Origin: Helcococcus massiliensis
GTDB lineage: Bacteria > Bacillota > Clostridia > Tissierellales > Peptoniphilaceae
Assembly (NCBI RefSeq): GCF_900258485.1
Contig: NZ_OGVE01000001.1
Coordinates: 62,001-126,000 of the forward strand
Reading direction: 5' to 3'
DNA length: 64,000 nucleotides
Both the position numbers and the translations under genes were made by a program. The notes beneath the pieces are model-generated. The model made no database searches. It worked only from the letters and a program-made list of their open reading frames with translations, and was not told where the DNA came from. Within the stretch, counting starts at the first letter, position 1. Every line of letters begins with the position of its first letter. This document shows positions 36,230 to 44,474 of the stretch, in pieces.

Positions 36230-37147
36230 ATGTTTAAGCATACCACTGATGAAATTGTAATGATCAAACCAAAAAGATTTGATTTTAATGAAGAAACTGC
36301 GGTGAATAATACTTATCAAAATAATGATAATAAGTCGCCCGAAATCATTCAAAAGAAGGCCTTAGAAGAGTTTAATGGCTTGGTAGATGCTATTAGATCT
36401 AAGGGAGTAAAAGTAAATATAATCGAGGATACTACCATTCCACATACACCTGATTCTATCTTTCCAAATAATTGGTTTTCCAGCCATGAAGGTGGACTTT
36501 TAGTAATTTATCCAATGTTTGCTGAAAATAGGCAGGAAGAAATATATAAATTTAAATCTAAAGTTGAAGAAATAGCTAAAAATAAGACTTCAGGTGAATT
36601 GTATATAAGAGATTATTCTGACTTAAGAGAGAAAAATATGGTACTTGAAGGTACCGGAGCTATTGTTATAGATAGGAAGAATAAAACAGCCTATACTTCA
36701 TTATCTGAAAGATCTGACAAGGACCTATTTTTAAAATGGTGTGAAGATACAGGCCATAGGCCTTGTTATTTTGAATCATACCAAGATGGAAATATTATTT
36801 ACCATACAAATATAATGATGGGAATTGGTGAAAAGAAAGCCCTAATATGTCTACAAGCCATAGATGAAAAGGATAGGGGAAGAGTAAGAGAGTCTCTAGA
36901 AAAAGATGGAAATGAAATAATAGAAATATATCCCGACCAATTAAAGTCTGGGCTTGGAAACACCTTAGAACTTAAAGGTACTGATGGAAATAATTTTATA
37001 GTAATGTCTACCAATGCATATAAGTCTTTAACTGAGGAACAAAAGTCAGCTATTGAAAAGACAACAGAGATAGTCCATGCAGATGTAAGTACTATAGAAT
37101 TTTATGGCGGTGGATCTGCTAGATGTATGATTGCAGAAATATTTTAG
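36230..37147 (+). CDS. ctlX: Amidinotransferase-fold guanidino hydrolase, CtlX-like (citrulline/arginine metabolism)
   Basis: Protein of 305 residues in the arginine deiminase / dimethylargininase superfamily. The N-terminal acidic-substrate motif PHTPDSIFPNNWFSSHEGG, the catalytic LEGTGAIVIDR segment and the C-terminal nucleophile in GGGSARCMIAEIF (Cys near residue 300) are present. The pattern with PNNWFS resembles the CtlX citrulline-utilisation hydrolase subgroup, but the substrate cannot be proved by eye. It is monocistronic, bracketed by terminators, with AGGAG before the ATG. Confidence 0.8.
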   Translation: MFKHTTDEIVMIKPKRFDFNEETAVNNTYQNNDNKSPEIIQKKALEEFNGLVDAIRSKGVKVNIIEDTTIPHTPDSIFPNNWFSSHEGGLLVIYPMFAENRQEEIYKFKSKVEEIAKNKTSGELYIRDYSDLREKNMVLEGTGAIVIDRKNKTAYTSLSERSDKDLFLKWCEDTGHRPCYFESYQDGNIIYHTNIMMGIGEKKALICLQAIDEKDRGRVRESLEKDGNEIIEIYPDQLKSGLGNTLELKGTDGNNFIVMSTNAYKSLTEEQKSAIEKTTEIVHADVSTIEFYGGGSARCMIAEIF

Positions 37148-37192
37148 TTAAATAATTTTATCTGCTTAATATTAAATAAAATATAAATGGAA

Positions 37193-37222
37193 AAAGAGAG
37201 AATTTATTTCTCTCTTTATATA
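37193..37222 (+). terminator. Terminator after the ctlX-like gene
   Basis: AAAGAGAGAA and TTCTCTCTTT form a perfect 10-bp stem with a TTTAT loop, then a T/A-rich run. Confidence 0.8.
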
Positions 37223-37827
37223 TTTTAAATAATTATATTGATATAAAAATTAGTTGTAGTTATAAAGGTAGGGTAAGATGTGTCTAAAAATGTTTCCATA
37301 TAAAAATATAAAGTTTGTCACAAAATAATAATTTTGCGACAAAACCCATTCTTTTAAATCGAAATGAAGAGACCTGCTCTGATACAGCTTTATAGCCATT
37401 CTTCCAAGTTTTTATACTTAATTTCAATTCAGGCAATTTGTATGTCCTCTATGTCTCTCAAAAAATTATTTAACTACTCTATCAAATCTATTGTAAATTC
37501 TCTAAATGAATTTCTTATCCTTTAGAAACTGCTTCTACTTAATCTATTCTTATATCTTATATAGCTCTTGTCCTTAATATTTTCTCATCAATTCTTCTTG
37601 TATTAAATTTCTTATACTTTATATTTCTTGTGTCTTGTATTATTTATTTACTAGCTCAATTAACTAGATCTTATTACTTTATTATTTAAATCACGGTAAA
37701 TTCTATCTATTTATAGTAAATTATACTATAATACTAGAAAAACACTTTATAAACCTGATAAAATAGCTATTCGTCTCTAATTTGCGTTTTAAGAGCTTTT
37801 TATTTATATAGACAAGTAAATATATGT
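37223..37827. other. About 600 bp without a gene, pyrimidine-rich and AT-rich
   Basis: No frame of believable length or known motif occurs here on either strand. The + strand is strikingly T/C-rich, with recurring CTTAT, TTCTT and CTTGT words between 37440 and 37680. This is unlike the purine-rich coding strands around it, so if it was ever coding, the minus strand is likelier. A tail of a decayed gene or insertion element is possible. Nothing more specific can be supported. Confidence 0.4.
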
Positions 37828-39207
37828 CTATTTTCGACTAAAATGGGTCTTATTTGGATATTTTCTTTTTATAAGTGATCTATCAAATATATCTTGGTTA
37901 TTTAAATACTTTTCCATCAAATCCCTTATAAAAAGTTTATGCCATGTGGCATTTTTATTTTCAGTTTTTAATGATGGATAAATTGAACCTCTTTGTATAT
38001 AGTCGTGACTTACAATTGTATATTCTTTTACTGGATCAAGTTCTTCATTATCTATGGTAACTTTTAAAGGATCTTCTTGTATCTTTACATTAGAAGAAAA
38101 TGATAAATCTCCAATTATAGTACCTCTAAAACCTGGACCTCTAGAAGGTCTTCTAATATAATCTTGGTCTTGTGATAAGCTTATGGCTTCTAGTATATCC
38201 GAACCCTTAACCTTGTATTTGGTTGGATTCAATTTGGATGGGATTGTATCTAATAAAGTTAGTCTAGAAATCGGTTTAACTAAGGAATGATTAGCAATAC
38301 CATTATGCATGATTGCTAAGTCGCCAGACATCTCATCAAGTATTGAATCGCATATAAAGTTTATTAACTGACATTCTTCATATGGTTCATATGAAAGACT
38401 ATCGACAGCTGCAATTTCTTGGGATAAGATATTTGTAGCTAGGTCAGACTTTGATTTATATATTTCATCAAATTTCATATTTTCTTTTTCATCTAGGTAT
38501 TTATGGTCAATGCTTTCAATAGTTATTTTTTTATCAATTATAGATAAGTCAATTATCCCTAAGTTTTCACCTCGTCCAGATTGGGAATATTTCCTGTCTA
38601 TCCATACATCGTGTGAATGTCCACCAAGGATAAGGTCTATTTGTGGATATTTTTTAATAAATATTTCATCCATCCAAAGTCCACTATGGGAAAGTAGAAT
38701 TAGATAATCATATTTTCCTTTATTTGCTTCAAGTTCTCGTTCTATAGCTTCAAAAGGATCAGTGGTTAATAGATTACCATTTTTTAGAAAATCGTTGTAA
38801 GCACCAGCTCTAAAGTGCGAATTAAAGTATGGAGACAAGGCAATAACTAGAAAATTGATATCATTTTTCTTTATGCTAATTGATCCATTAAGACCCTCAA
38901 TTTTATTACCAGTCCCGTCGGTAACATTCGCACTGATTAAAGGAAATTTATTTACTAAATAACTTACAGCATCATAGCCTAGGTCAAGCTCGTTGTTACC
39001 TATAGCCATTGCATCTAGCTTAAAAGAAAAGGCTAATTTAAGGGCTGATTGTCCCCTATCGGCTTGGACTATAAAGTTACTTAGGTCGGCAAAGTCACCG
39101 CTATCCAAGTATAAATCTTCATCTTTCTTATTTTCGTTTATATAGGCACTTGCCTTTTTAAAAAATTCAAAGTTACTGTGTATATCATTTGTATGGTATA
39201 TTTTCAT
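37828..39207 (-). CDS. 5'-nucleotidase / metallophosphoesterase, YunD-like, cytoplasmic
   Basis: Two-metal phosphoesterase of 459 residues. The metal-ligand blocks are in order: YHTNDIHSN (4-12), DSGDFADL (about 35-42), GNNELDLG (about 73-80), LLSHSG (about 171) and LGGHSHD (about 193-199). A C-terminal 5'-nucleotidase domain (about 275-420, with MHNGIANHSL) gives substrate choice. No signal peptide is present, so it acts inside the cell, as in the YunD subgroup; the substrate is probably a nucleotide or pyrophosphate ester. GGGAGC precedes the ATG. Divergent from the recombinase gene. Confidence 0.85.
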   Translation of the reverse strand: MKIYHTNDIHSNFEFFKKASAYINENKKDEDLYLDSGDFADLSNFIVQADRGQSALKLAFSFKLDAMAIGNNELDLGYDAVSYLVNKFPLISANVTDGTGNKIEGLNGSISIKKNDINFLVIALSPYFNSHFRAGAYNDFLKNGNLLTTDPFEAIERELEANKGKYDYLILLSHSGLWMDEIFIKKYPQIDLILGGHSHDVWIDRKYSQSGRGENLGIIDLSIIDKKITIESIDHKYLDEKENMKFDEIYKSKSDLATNILSQEIAAVDSLSYEPYEECQLINFICDSILDEMSGDLAIMHNGIANHSLVKPISRLTLLDTIPSKLNPTKYKVKGSDILEAISLSQDQDYIRRPSRGPGFRGTIIGDLSFSSNVKIQEDPLKVTIDNEELDPVKEYTIVSHDYIQRGSIYPSLKTENKNATWHKLFIRDLMEKYLNNQDIFDRSLIKRKYPNKTHFSRK

Positions 39208-39285
39208 ATATTTCGCTCCCTTATTTTCTTATTATAACATTTAAAATAAGATCAAATATAGTATATAATAGGTTAAGGAGGAATT

Positions 39286-40269
39286 ATGTACAAGGATATT
39301 CCATATTTCTTAAGAGATTTTTTAAGTTATTTGAAGACAATTAAGGGACTCTCACCAAATACAGTCCATGAATATTATTATGACTTAAGATTATATTTAA
39401 AATTTATGACCTACAGACTCAACTTATTAGATTTTGAAGAAAAAGAGATTGAAGATATTGATATAAGAAAGCTTAAGGTTGAAGACTTAAAAGGTATAAG
39501 CATTATAGACTTGCATTCTTACATATCTTATAGGGACAACGACAGGGACAATTCTACAACCACAAGGTCTAGAAAAGTTTCTTCATTGAGGACTTTTTAT
39601 AAGTATCTGAATACTGTAGCCAAGTCCTTGGATGAAAACCCAACTTTAGAGCTAGAATTACCAAAGATGAAAAAAAGAAACCCAGTTTATATGACCTTTG
39701 ATGAATCAAAAAGATTGTTAGAAGTCATAGCCCAGGAGAAGAATGCCTTTCTAAGATATAGGGACTTTGCTATAGTCTTACTATTTTTAACTACTGGTAT
39801 AAGACTTTCTGAACTTACATCTATGGATACTACTAGCTTAAAAGACTTGGAATTTACAGTAATTGGTAAGGGTAACAAGGAAAGAATAGTTTATATGACT
39901 GAAGCTGCAAGATATGCTATAGACCAATATTTGATGGTAAGACCTGACTTAGAAGAAGAAAAGGCCTTATTCTTAAGTAATAGGTATAGTCGTATGTCAA
40001 ACAGGGCTGTCCAACACATGCTAGATAAGTATTTGGCCAAGGCTGGATTTGATACTAGGAAGTATTCAGTCCACAAGCTAAGACATACAGCAGCTACACT
40101 TATGTATAGAGAAGGTGTTGATATTAGGACATTGCAAAAAGTCTTAGGCCATACTTCAGTGGCAACGACACAAATATATACCCATGTGGCAGATGATAGT
40201 ATTAAAGGTGCTATAAGTCACAATCCATTGAATGCTATAAAAATGGATGAAGAAAAATCAGAAGAATAG
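39286..40269 (+). CDS. Tyrosine recombinase of the XerC/XerD type
   Basis: Protein of 327 residues with a SAM-like N-terminal DNA-binding domain (about 5-125; LKTIKGLSPNTVHEYYYDL) and a catalytic domain with all expected residues: Arg in TTGIRLSELT, Lys in VIGKGNKERIV, HKLRHTAATL, LGHTSVATTQIYTHV with the final Tyr nucleophile. It probably resolves chromosome dimers. I cannot tell XerC from XerD. No transposon or att repeat is adjacent, so it looks like the housekeeping enzyme. AAGGAGG precedes the ATG. Confidence 0.88.
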   Translation: MYKDIPYFLRDFLSYLKTIKGLSPNTVHEYYYDLRLYLKFMTYRLNLLDFEEKEIEDIDIRKLKVEDLKGISIIDLHSYISYRDNDRDNSTTTRSRKVSSLRTFYKYLNTVAKSLDENPTLELELPKMKKRNPVYMTFDESKRLLEVIAQEKNAFLRYRDFAIVLLFLTTGIRLSELTSMDTTSLKDLEFTVIGKGNKERIVYMTEAARYAIDQYLMVRPDLEEEKALFLSNRYSRMSNRAVQHMLDKYLAKAGFDTRKYSVHKLRHTAATLMYREGVDIRTLQKVLGHTSVATTQIYTHVADDSIKGAISHNPLNAIKMDEEKSEE

Positions 40270-40279
40270 AGAAATCAAA

Positions 40280-40320
40280 AAAGACTGTTTTACACAAAAA
40301 GTGTAAACAGTCTTTAACTT
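40280..40320. terminator. Bidirectional terminator between convergent genes
   Basis: AAAGACTGTTTTACAC and GTGTAAACAGTCTTT form a 15-bp stem with one bulged base and an AAAAA loop. It serves the recombinase gene on + and the kinase-like gene on -, whose stop codon it overlaps. Confidence 0.85.
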
Positions 40321-41345
40321 TCCATTATTAAATTGATAAGTTCTATCACTTTATCAACATGTATATTTTCTTTAATTAAATATCGCCATAAACTCACATA
40401 TGGGAATAAAAATAGGTCCACTATCTTTCTATATGAGTCCCACATTTCTATTTCTAAATCATCTAATTTATAATATTTAAAGATATGATTAAGAAGATTT
40501 TTTCGGTAATTGGTCATTTTATAATAGATTTCTTCAGCACTTAAACTTTCAAAATCTTCTAATGACAAATCATACCTAGTTTCATTCAATATATGATTTA
40601 TATTTACTTCTTTACCAGCCATATTAAAGTCAATTAAACCTACAAACTCTCCATCTTTTAATAATAGGTTTGAAGGATTTAGGTCAGCCTGTATAGAGCA
40701 TTTTCTTAAGTCTTTGATATTGTTTTTTATTCTTTCTCTACAATCAAGGTTTATTTTATCAAGCTTTGAAACTAATTCTTTTTGTTCAATATCAAGTAGA
40801 GATTCTCTTAACGAAAGATAATTCTCTTCTTTTTCATCTATTTTCTCATCCCATATAGACAAGTCAATTATAGACCACATACTATTTCTAGACATAAGGT
40901 CCTTATTTGTGTACATAGTCATGTACTTTGAAGTTTCTTCTAATACTTGAATTTTAAGATCTTCGTTATAATCATCACTTGAGCATATTTTATATGGTGC
41001 ATATTCTTCTATCCAGGCTATAAAGCTTATATTTTCAAAGTCTAACTCATATAAGTATTTATCATCTCTAGATATTTTATATCTTGGTGCATAGATTCTA
41101 GACTTATTGTAGTTATGAATAAGCTTGCTGGTTTCTATAAAAAATTTTTCATCTAAATTGTTATTTGTAGAGATTTTAAGAATCCAATTATAATCTATAT
41201 TAAATTGCATTCTAATATCACTTACAGAACGTGCTGTATGGTGGATCAAATCTACGGCTTTATGGTCTATTTGAAAATAAGCACATATATCTGATAAAAG
41301 TTTATTATCATTTTTTATTTTATCTATTATATTTTCACAATTCAT
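40314..41345 (-). CDS. APH/choline-kinase-fold phosphotransferase, substrate unknown
   Basis: Protein of 343 residues with the aminoglycoside phosphotransferase-like fold. The nucleotide-lobe lysine lies in WILKIST near residue 55. The catalytic loop reads SIQADLNPSNLLL near 224, keeping the Asp and the distal Asn but with Gln in place of the usual His. The metal Asp is in FVGLIDFNMAGKE. Relatives phosphorylate aminoglycosides, homoserine, choline or sugars; no substrate can be assigned. The ATG at 41345 has AAAGG six bases upstream. It lies 31 bases after the broken femX-like gene and may be co-transcribed. Confidence 0.75.
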   Translation of the reverse strand: MNCENIIDKIKNDNKLLSDICAYFQIDHKAVDLIHHTARSVSDIRMQFNIDYNWILKISTNNNLDEKFFIETSKLIHNYNKSRIYAPRYKISRDDKYLYELDFENISFIAWIEEYAPYKICSSDDYNEDLKIQVLEETSKYMTMYTNKDLMSRNSMWSIIDLSIWDEKIDEKEENYLSLRESLLDIEQKELVSKLDKINLDCRERIKNNIKDLRKCSIQADLNPSNLLLKDGEFVGLIDFNMAGKEVNINHILNETRYDLSLEDFESLSAEEIYYKMTNYRKNLLNHIFKYYKLDDLEIEMWDSYRKIVDLFLFPYVSLWRYLIKENIHVDKVIELINLIMES

Positions 41346-41376
41346 AAGCAACCTTTGCGGATATAGCCTATATATA

Positions 41377-42369
41377 CTATTTATCTAAGAAAATATTATA
41401 TTTTTCTCTATCATAGACTACGTCTAATTCACCAATAAAGTTAGAATACCTATCTGGATAGCAAAAACCTTCTTTAAATCTATATAAGCCATCTAAGGAA
41501 TCTAATGAATATATTCCACCAAAATCAAAATAGTCATAACCATTTTCTCTAGACCATTTTATTTCTTCCCATATCATATTGTAGTTCGGCATTTTATTTC
41601 TATGTTCATTTGAACTGGCTGCATATAGGTAATATACTTTGTCACCATAAGGAACTAATAAAGATGATGATGATAAGGCTTCTCCTTAATAGTAAGTGGT
41701 AAATATTATTCCTCCACTATGGTCAATAAGTCTTTGGAAATAATCTTTTGGCCTGTAAGTTACTCCCTGTCTTTCAGCCATAATCTTTGTTAGCTCATAA
41801 AATTTATCTAAGGTTTTTTCATTAGTTTCTAAAACAGTTTCTACACCACTTTTAAATGATTTTCTTAGGTATCTTCTTGTTGATGAAGAGAATCCTTTAA
41901 ATAATTCATCTTCACTCATACCAGAAATAGGTAAAATCATACTATGTCTAGGTTGGCTAAATGAATGTTCATCTTCCCCATAAGTTCTAAAATCATAGCC
42001 TCTTTTTCTATATTCATAAATAGTTTTTTCATTAAAGATAACTTCAGGATCTATCCTTAATAAGAAGGCATTATACTTATCCTTTAAAACACTAGCTTCT
42101 TTTATTAACTCATCAACTAAATCGTAATCTTTAAAATCGCAAACAGGACCTCTTGGTGCGTAAAGGAAGTATCCGCTATCTTTATTTTTGATTCCTAAAA
42201 TGGTCAAAGCAGCTACTATTTGATTACTTCTTTCAACATAAACATAATCAACTGACCAATTATCTTTTACCTTTGCCCAATTTGGGTCTTGCATTGGTTT
42301 AGCAAACTTTGAATTTCTAACAAATTTTTTATATCTATTAAAGTCTTCTTGACTTTCTACTAATGGCAT
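41377..42369 (-). pseudogene. FemX/MurM-like peptidoglycan bridge aminoacyltransferase, interrupted by one in-frame stop
   Basis: A single reading frame of 330 sense codons plus one internal TAA encodes a FemABX-type protein, which adds amino acids to lipid II from aminoacyl-tRNA. The upstream part (codons 1-227) has YFLYAPRGPVCD, and the downstream part has YDYFDFGGIYSLD and the terminal region. Codon 228 (41686-41688) is TAA; translation resumes in frame with GEALSSSSLLVPYGDKVYYL. The stop could come from CAA or GAA by one base change. Frame is conserved on both sides, so it is recent, or a sequencing error. TAGGAG precedes the ATG. Confidence 0.85.
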
Positions 42370-42446
42370 TTCTACTCCTAAATATTTTACTCTTAAAGAA
42401 CTATTATAACAGTTTTAAGCTCAATAACAAAGTTTATTGTAGAAAA

Positions 42447-43064
42447 CTATATATTTTCTCTGAATAAGGAAATAACCCTCCCTAGTATTTCCATATACTC
42501 TGGTATAATGGGATCCATAGAAGAGTTTTCAGGAATTAGCATAACTTGTCCATTTTTTTTATATAATCTTTTAACTGTAGCTGAATCTTCTATAAGTGCT
42601 ACAACAATTTCTCCATGGTTGGCATAATTTGTTTTTTCTACCAAAATCAAATCATCTTCTAATATACCAGCTTCTATCATGGAGTCACCTTTTACCTTTA
42701 ATAAGAAATAATCCTTATTTTTAGTAATATGTGTAGGTACAGGATAATATGACTCTATATTTTCTTCAGCATAGGTTGGACTACCAGCAGCGATATTACC
42801 TAGAACAGGTATATCAATAGTCTCTTCCTTACTAGATAAAATCTCATCTTCATATTCATTATCTACCAAAAGCTTGATGGCTCTTGATTTTAAATTTGAT
42901 CTTTCTATATATCCTTCTTTTTCTAACTTGGCTAAATCATTTGAAACAGTAGACGTTGATTTTATACCAACGCCATTTTGTATATCTCTTACTGTCGGTG
43001 CTAACTGGTTTTTTGCTATAAATTGTTTAATAAAATCTAAAACTTGTTTTTGTCTATCGTTCAT
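42447..43064 (-). CDS. lexA: SOS repressor LexA
   Basis: Represses DNA-damage genes and self-cleaves when RecA filaments form. The N-terminal winged helix (1-65) has LAPTVRDIQNGVGIKSTSTV. The cleavage site is in NIAAGSPTYAEE near residue 90, the catalytic Ser is in KGDSMIEAGI near 130 and the Lys in TVKRLYKKN near 167. Length 205. AGGAG precedes the ATG. Its promoter overlaps a LexA-like site in the divergent region, giving autoregulation. Confidence 0.97.
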   Translation of the reverse strand: MNDRQKQVLDFIKQFIAKNQLAPTVRDIQNGVGIKSTSTVSNDLAKLEKEGYIERSNLKSRAIKLLVDNEYEDEILSSKEETIDIPVLGNIAAGSPTYAEENIESYYPVPTHITKNKDYFLLKVKGDSMIEAGILEDDLILVEKTNYANHGEIVVALIEDSATVKRLYKKNGQVMLIPENSSMDPIIPEYMEILGRVISLFRENI

Positions 43065-43087
43065 ATCAGGCTCCTATCTTTATCTAA

Positions 43088-43116
43088 ATTATAACAAAAT
43101 ACACAAAAGAAAACAA
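43088..43116 (-). promoter_or_regulatory. lexA promoter
   Basis: On the minus strand TTGTTT (plus 43111-43116) and TATAAT (plus 43088-43093) are 17 bases apart. The -35 box overlaps LexA box 1, so LexA binding would block it. Confidence 0.7.
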
Positions 43117-43184
43117 ATGTTCTTTTTTTGTTGACATAGAACAAATGTTCTGTTAATATAAGTATATGAAAAGAACAAATGTTT
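43111..43184. promoter_or_regulatory. Three LexA operators between lexA and yneA-like gene
   Basis: Three copies of the SOS box are present: AAACAAATGTTC (43111-43122), GAACAAATGTTC (43139-43150) and GAACAAATGTTT (43173-43184). The middle one is a complete GAACnnnnGTTC, the outer ones have one change. They lie 28 and 34 bases apart between divergent genes, and this is the known Firmicute SOS operator form. All three share the AAAT centre. Confidence 0.85.
43131..43159 (+). promoter_or_regulatory. Promoter of the yneA-like gene
   Basis: A perfect TTGACA (43131-43136) and TAATAT (43154-43159) are 17 bases apart. The best LexA box fills the spacer, so the gene should be strongly off until SOS induction. 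Confidence 0.8.
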
Positions 43185-43199
43185 GATTGAGAGGTAGAT

Positions 43200-43493
43200 A
43201 TGAAATTTAGAATTAAAGATCAGAGAAAATTCAACAGATTTATAATAATGAGCCTTAGCCTCATTACTTTATTAGTATTTTTTACATTTAATGTTTTCGG
43301 AAATAGTATTGTAGAAGGTAGGTCAGAAAATCAACCTAGTTTGATAGTAAAACAAGGTGACAGCTTATGGACAATAGCTGAACAAATCAACTCTAAAAAA
43401 GATGTAAGACAAGTAGTTTATGAGATTAAAGAGTTGAATGGATTAACTGGTTCAAATATCCAACCAGGTAAAAGATTGTATATTCCTAAATAA
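43200..43493 (+). CDS. yneA: YneA-like SOS cell-division suppressor with LysM domain
   Basis: Protein of 97 residues with one membrane segment (about 15-36) and an extracellular LysM domain (about 48-97; VKQGDSLWTIAEQINSK ending RLYIPK). In Bacillus subtilis yneA lies divergent from lexA, is LexA-controlled and delays septation during DNA damage. The same layout, size, membrane anchor plus LysM and a promoter with an operator in the spacer make this a good match. AGAGG precedes the ATG. Confidence 0.85.
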   Translation: MKFRIKDQRKFNRFIIMSLSLITLLVFFTFNVFGNSIVEGRSENQPSLIVKQGDSLWTIAEQINSKKDVRQVVYEIKELNGLTGSNIQPGKRLYIPK

Positions 43494-43550
43494 TATTTAT
43501 TCGATAAAGATTCCCCGTTTTATGGTAAAATATAATAATTGGGGGACCTT

Positions 43551-44474
43551 ATGTTTTTAAATGAATTTGACCAGATTTGCGTGATAATAAGCACCGCTTC
43601 TAAAAACTATGATGATATTGCAAAAAAAATAGATAATAAATTTTCCAATATCCTTGATAAAAATAAATATAAAATACATCTTACAAAAAATGCTAATTCA
43701 GTCACCAATATTGCCCATGACTTTGCAAGTAAAAATCCTGGCCAACTTATCATTACCGTTGGTGGAGATGGGTCTCTAGGAGAAACTGTTAATGCTATTA
43801 GAGGCAAGGATATTATATTCTCCTTTTTACCTAATGGTACAGGAAATGATTTTTCTAGGACTATTTATCCAAAGTTATCTTTTGACCAAATATTGGATAA
43901 GGTTGAAAGCTTAGAAATAAAAGATATAGACTTGATTAGAGTCAATGATGACCTATGCTTAAATGCTTTTTCATTTGGATTTGAAAGTCAGGTATTGAAA
44001 AAATCTTTAGAGCTAAAAGAAAAATTGGGTAAATTTAAAAAGCTTTCTATTATATTGGCTGTAGCCTTAAATTTAACTAAACTGACTGCCTATAAGTACA
44101 AGTTTACATACAAACTAGCTGATGGTACAATCCAGGAATCTACAAATGATAGATATATCACAGCAGTGACAAATGGTAGGTTTTATGGGACTGGATTCCA
44201 GCCTGCACCCTATGCTGAAATAGAAGATGGTATTTTAAACTTTAACTCTCTAAAAAAAGATAAGTTTGTAAAACTGCTTGGATTTTTAGCCAAATATAAG
44301 AGTGAAAAGCATATGAAGCTTCCTATCAGTGAAAACTTTGAGCTTGTAAGTGGTCATATAGAATCCTTAGATGGCCCAATGATAGGAAATATTGATGGAA
44401 ATATGAGAGACTTTACTGATATAGACTTTGAAGTCTTAAATAAAGCACTAAAGCTTGGTATCTTTAATGGATAG
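43551..44474 (+). CDS. Diacylglycerol/lipid kinase family protein (DagK/YegS type)
   Basis: Protein of 307 residues of the soluble lipid-kinase family, which phosphorylates diacylglycerol or related lipids to recycle teichoic-acid by-products. The nucleotide motif ITVGGDGSLGETVNAI is near residue 70 and the second FLPNGTGNDFSRT near 95, with the C-terminal NIDGN segment. The ATG at 43551 follows GGGGGA; a TTG four codons upstream is less likely. It ends head-on with miaA, with no gap. Confidence 0.87.
   Translation: MFLNEFDQICVIISTASKNYDDIAKKIDNKFSNILDKNKYKIHLTKNANSVTNIAHDFASKNPGQLIITVGGDGSLGETVNAIRGKDIIFSFLPNGTGNDFSRTIYPKLSFDQILDKVESLEIKDIDLIRVNDDLCLNAFSFGFESQVLKKSLELKEKLGKFKKLSIILAVALNLTKLTAYKYKFTYKLADGTIQESTNDRYITAVTNGRFYGTGFQPAPYAEIEDGILNFNSLKKDKFVKLLGFLAKYKSEKHMKLPISENFELVSGHIESLDGPMIGNIDGNMRDFTDIDFEVLNKALKLGIFNG

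Noticed and set aside
37290-37420. Possible transposase remnant in the 600-bp gap (minus strand)
   Set aside because: Only short frames broken by stops are found and no transposase motif can be recognised.
39286-40269. Integrase of a second mobile element
   Set aside because: No att repeats, xis-like gene or cargo lie next to it, and its sequence looks like a housekeeping Xer recombinase.
41593-41685. Frameshift in the femX-like gene
   Set aside because: The two parts are exactly in frame (777 bases apart from start to start), so the break is a stop codon and not a shift.
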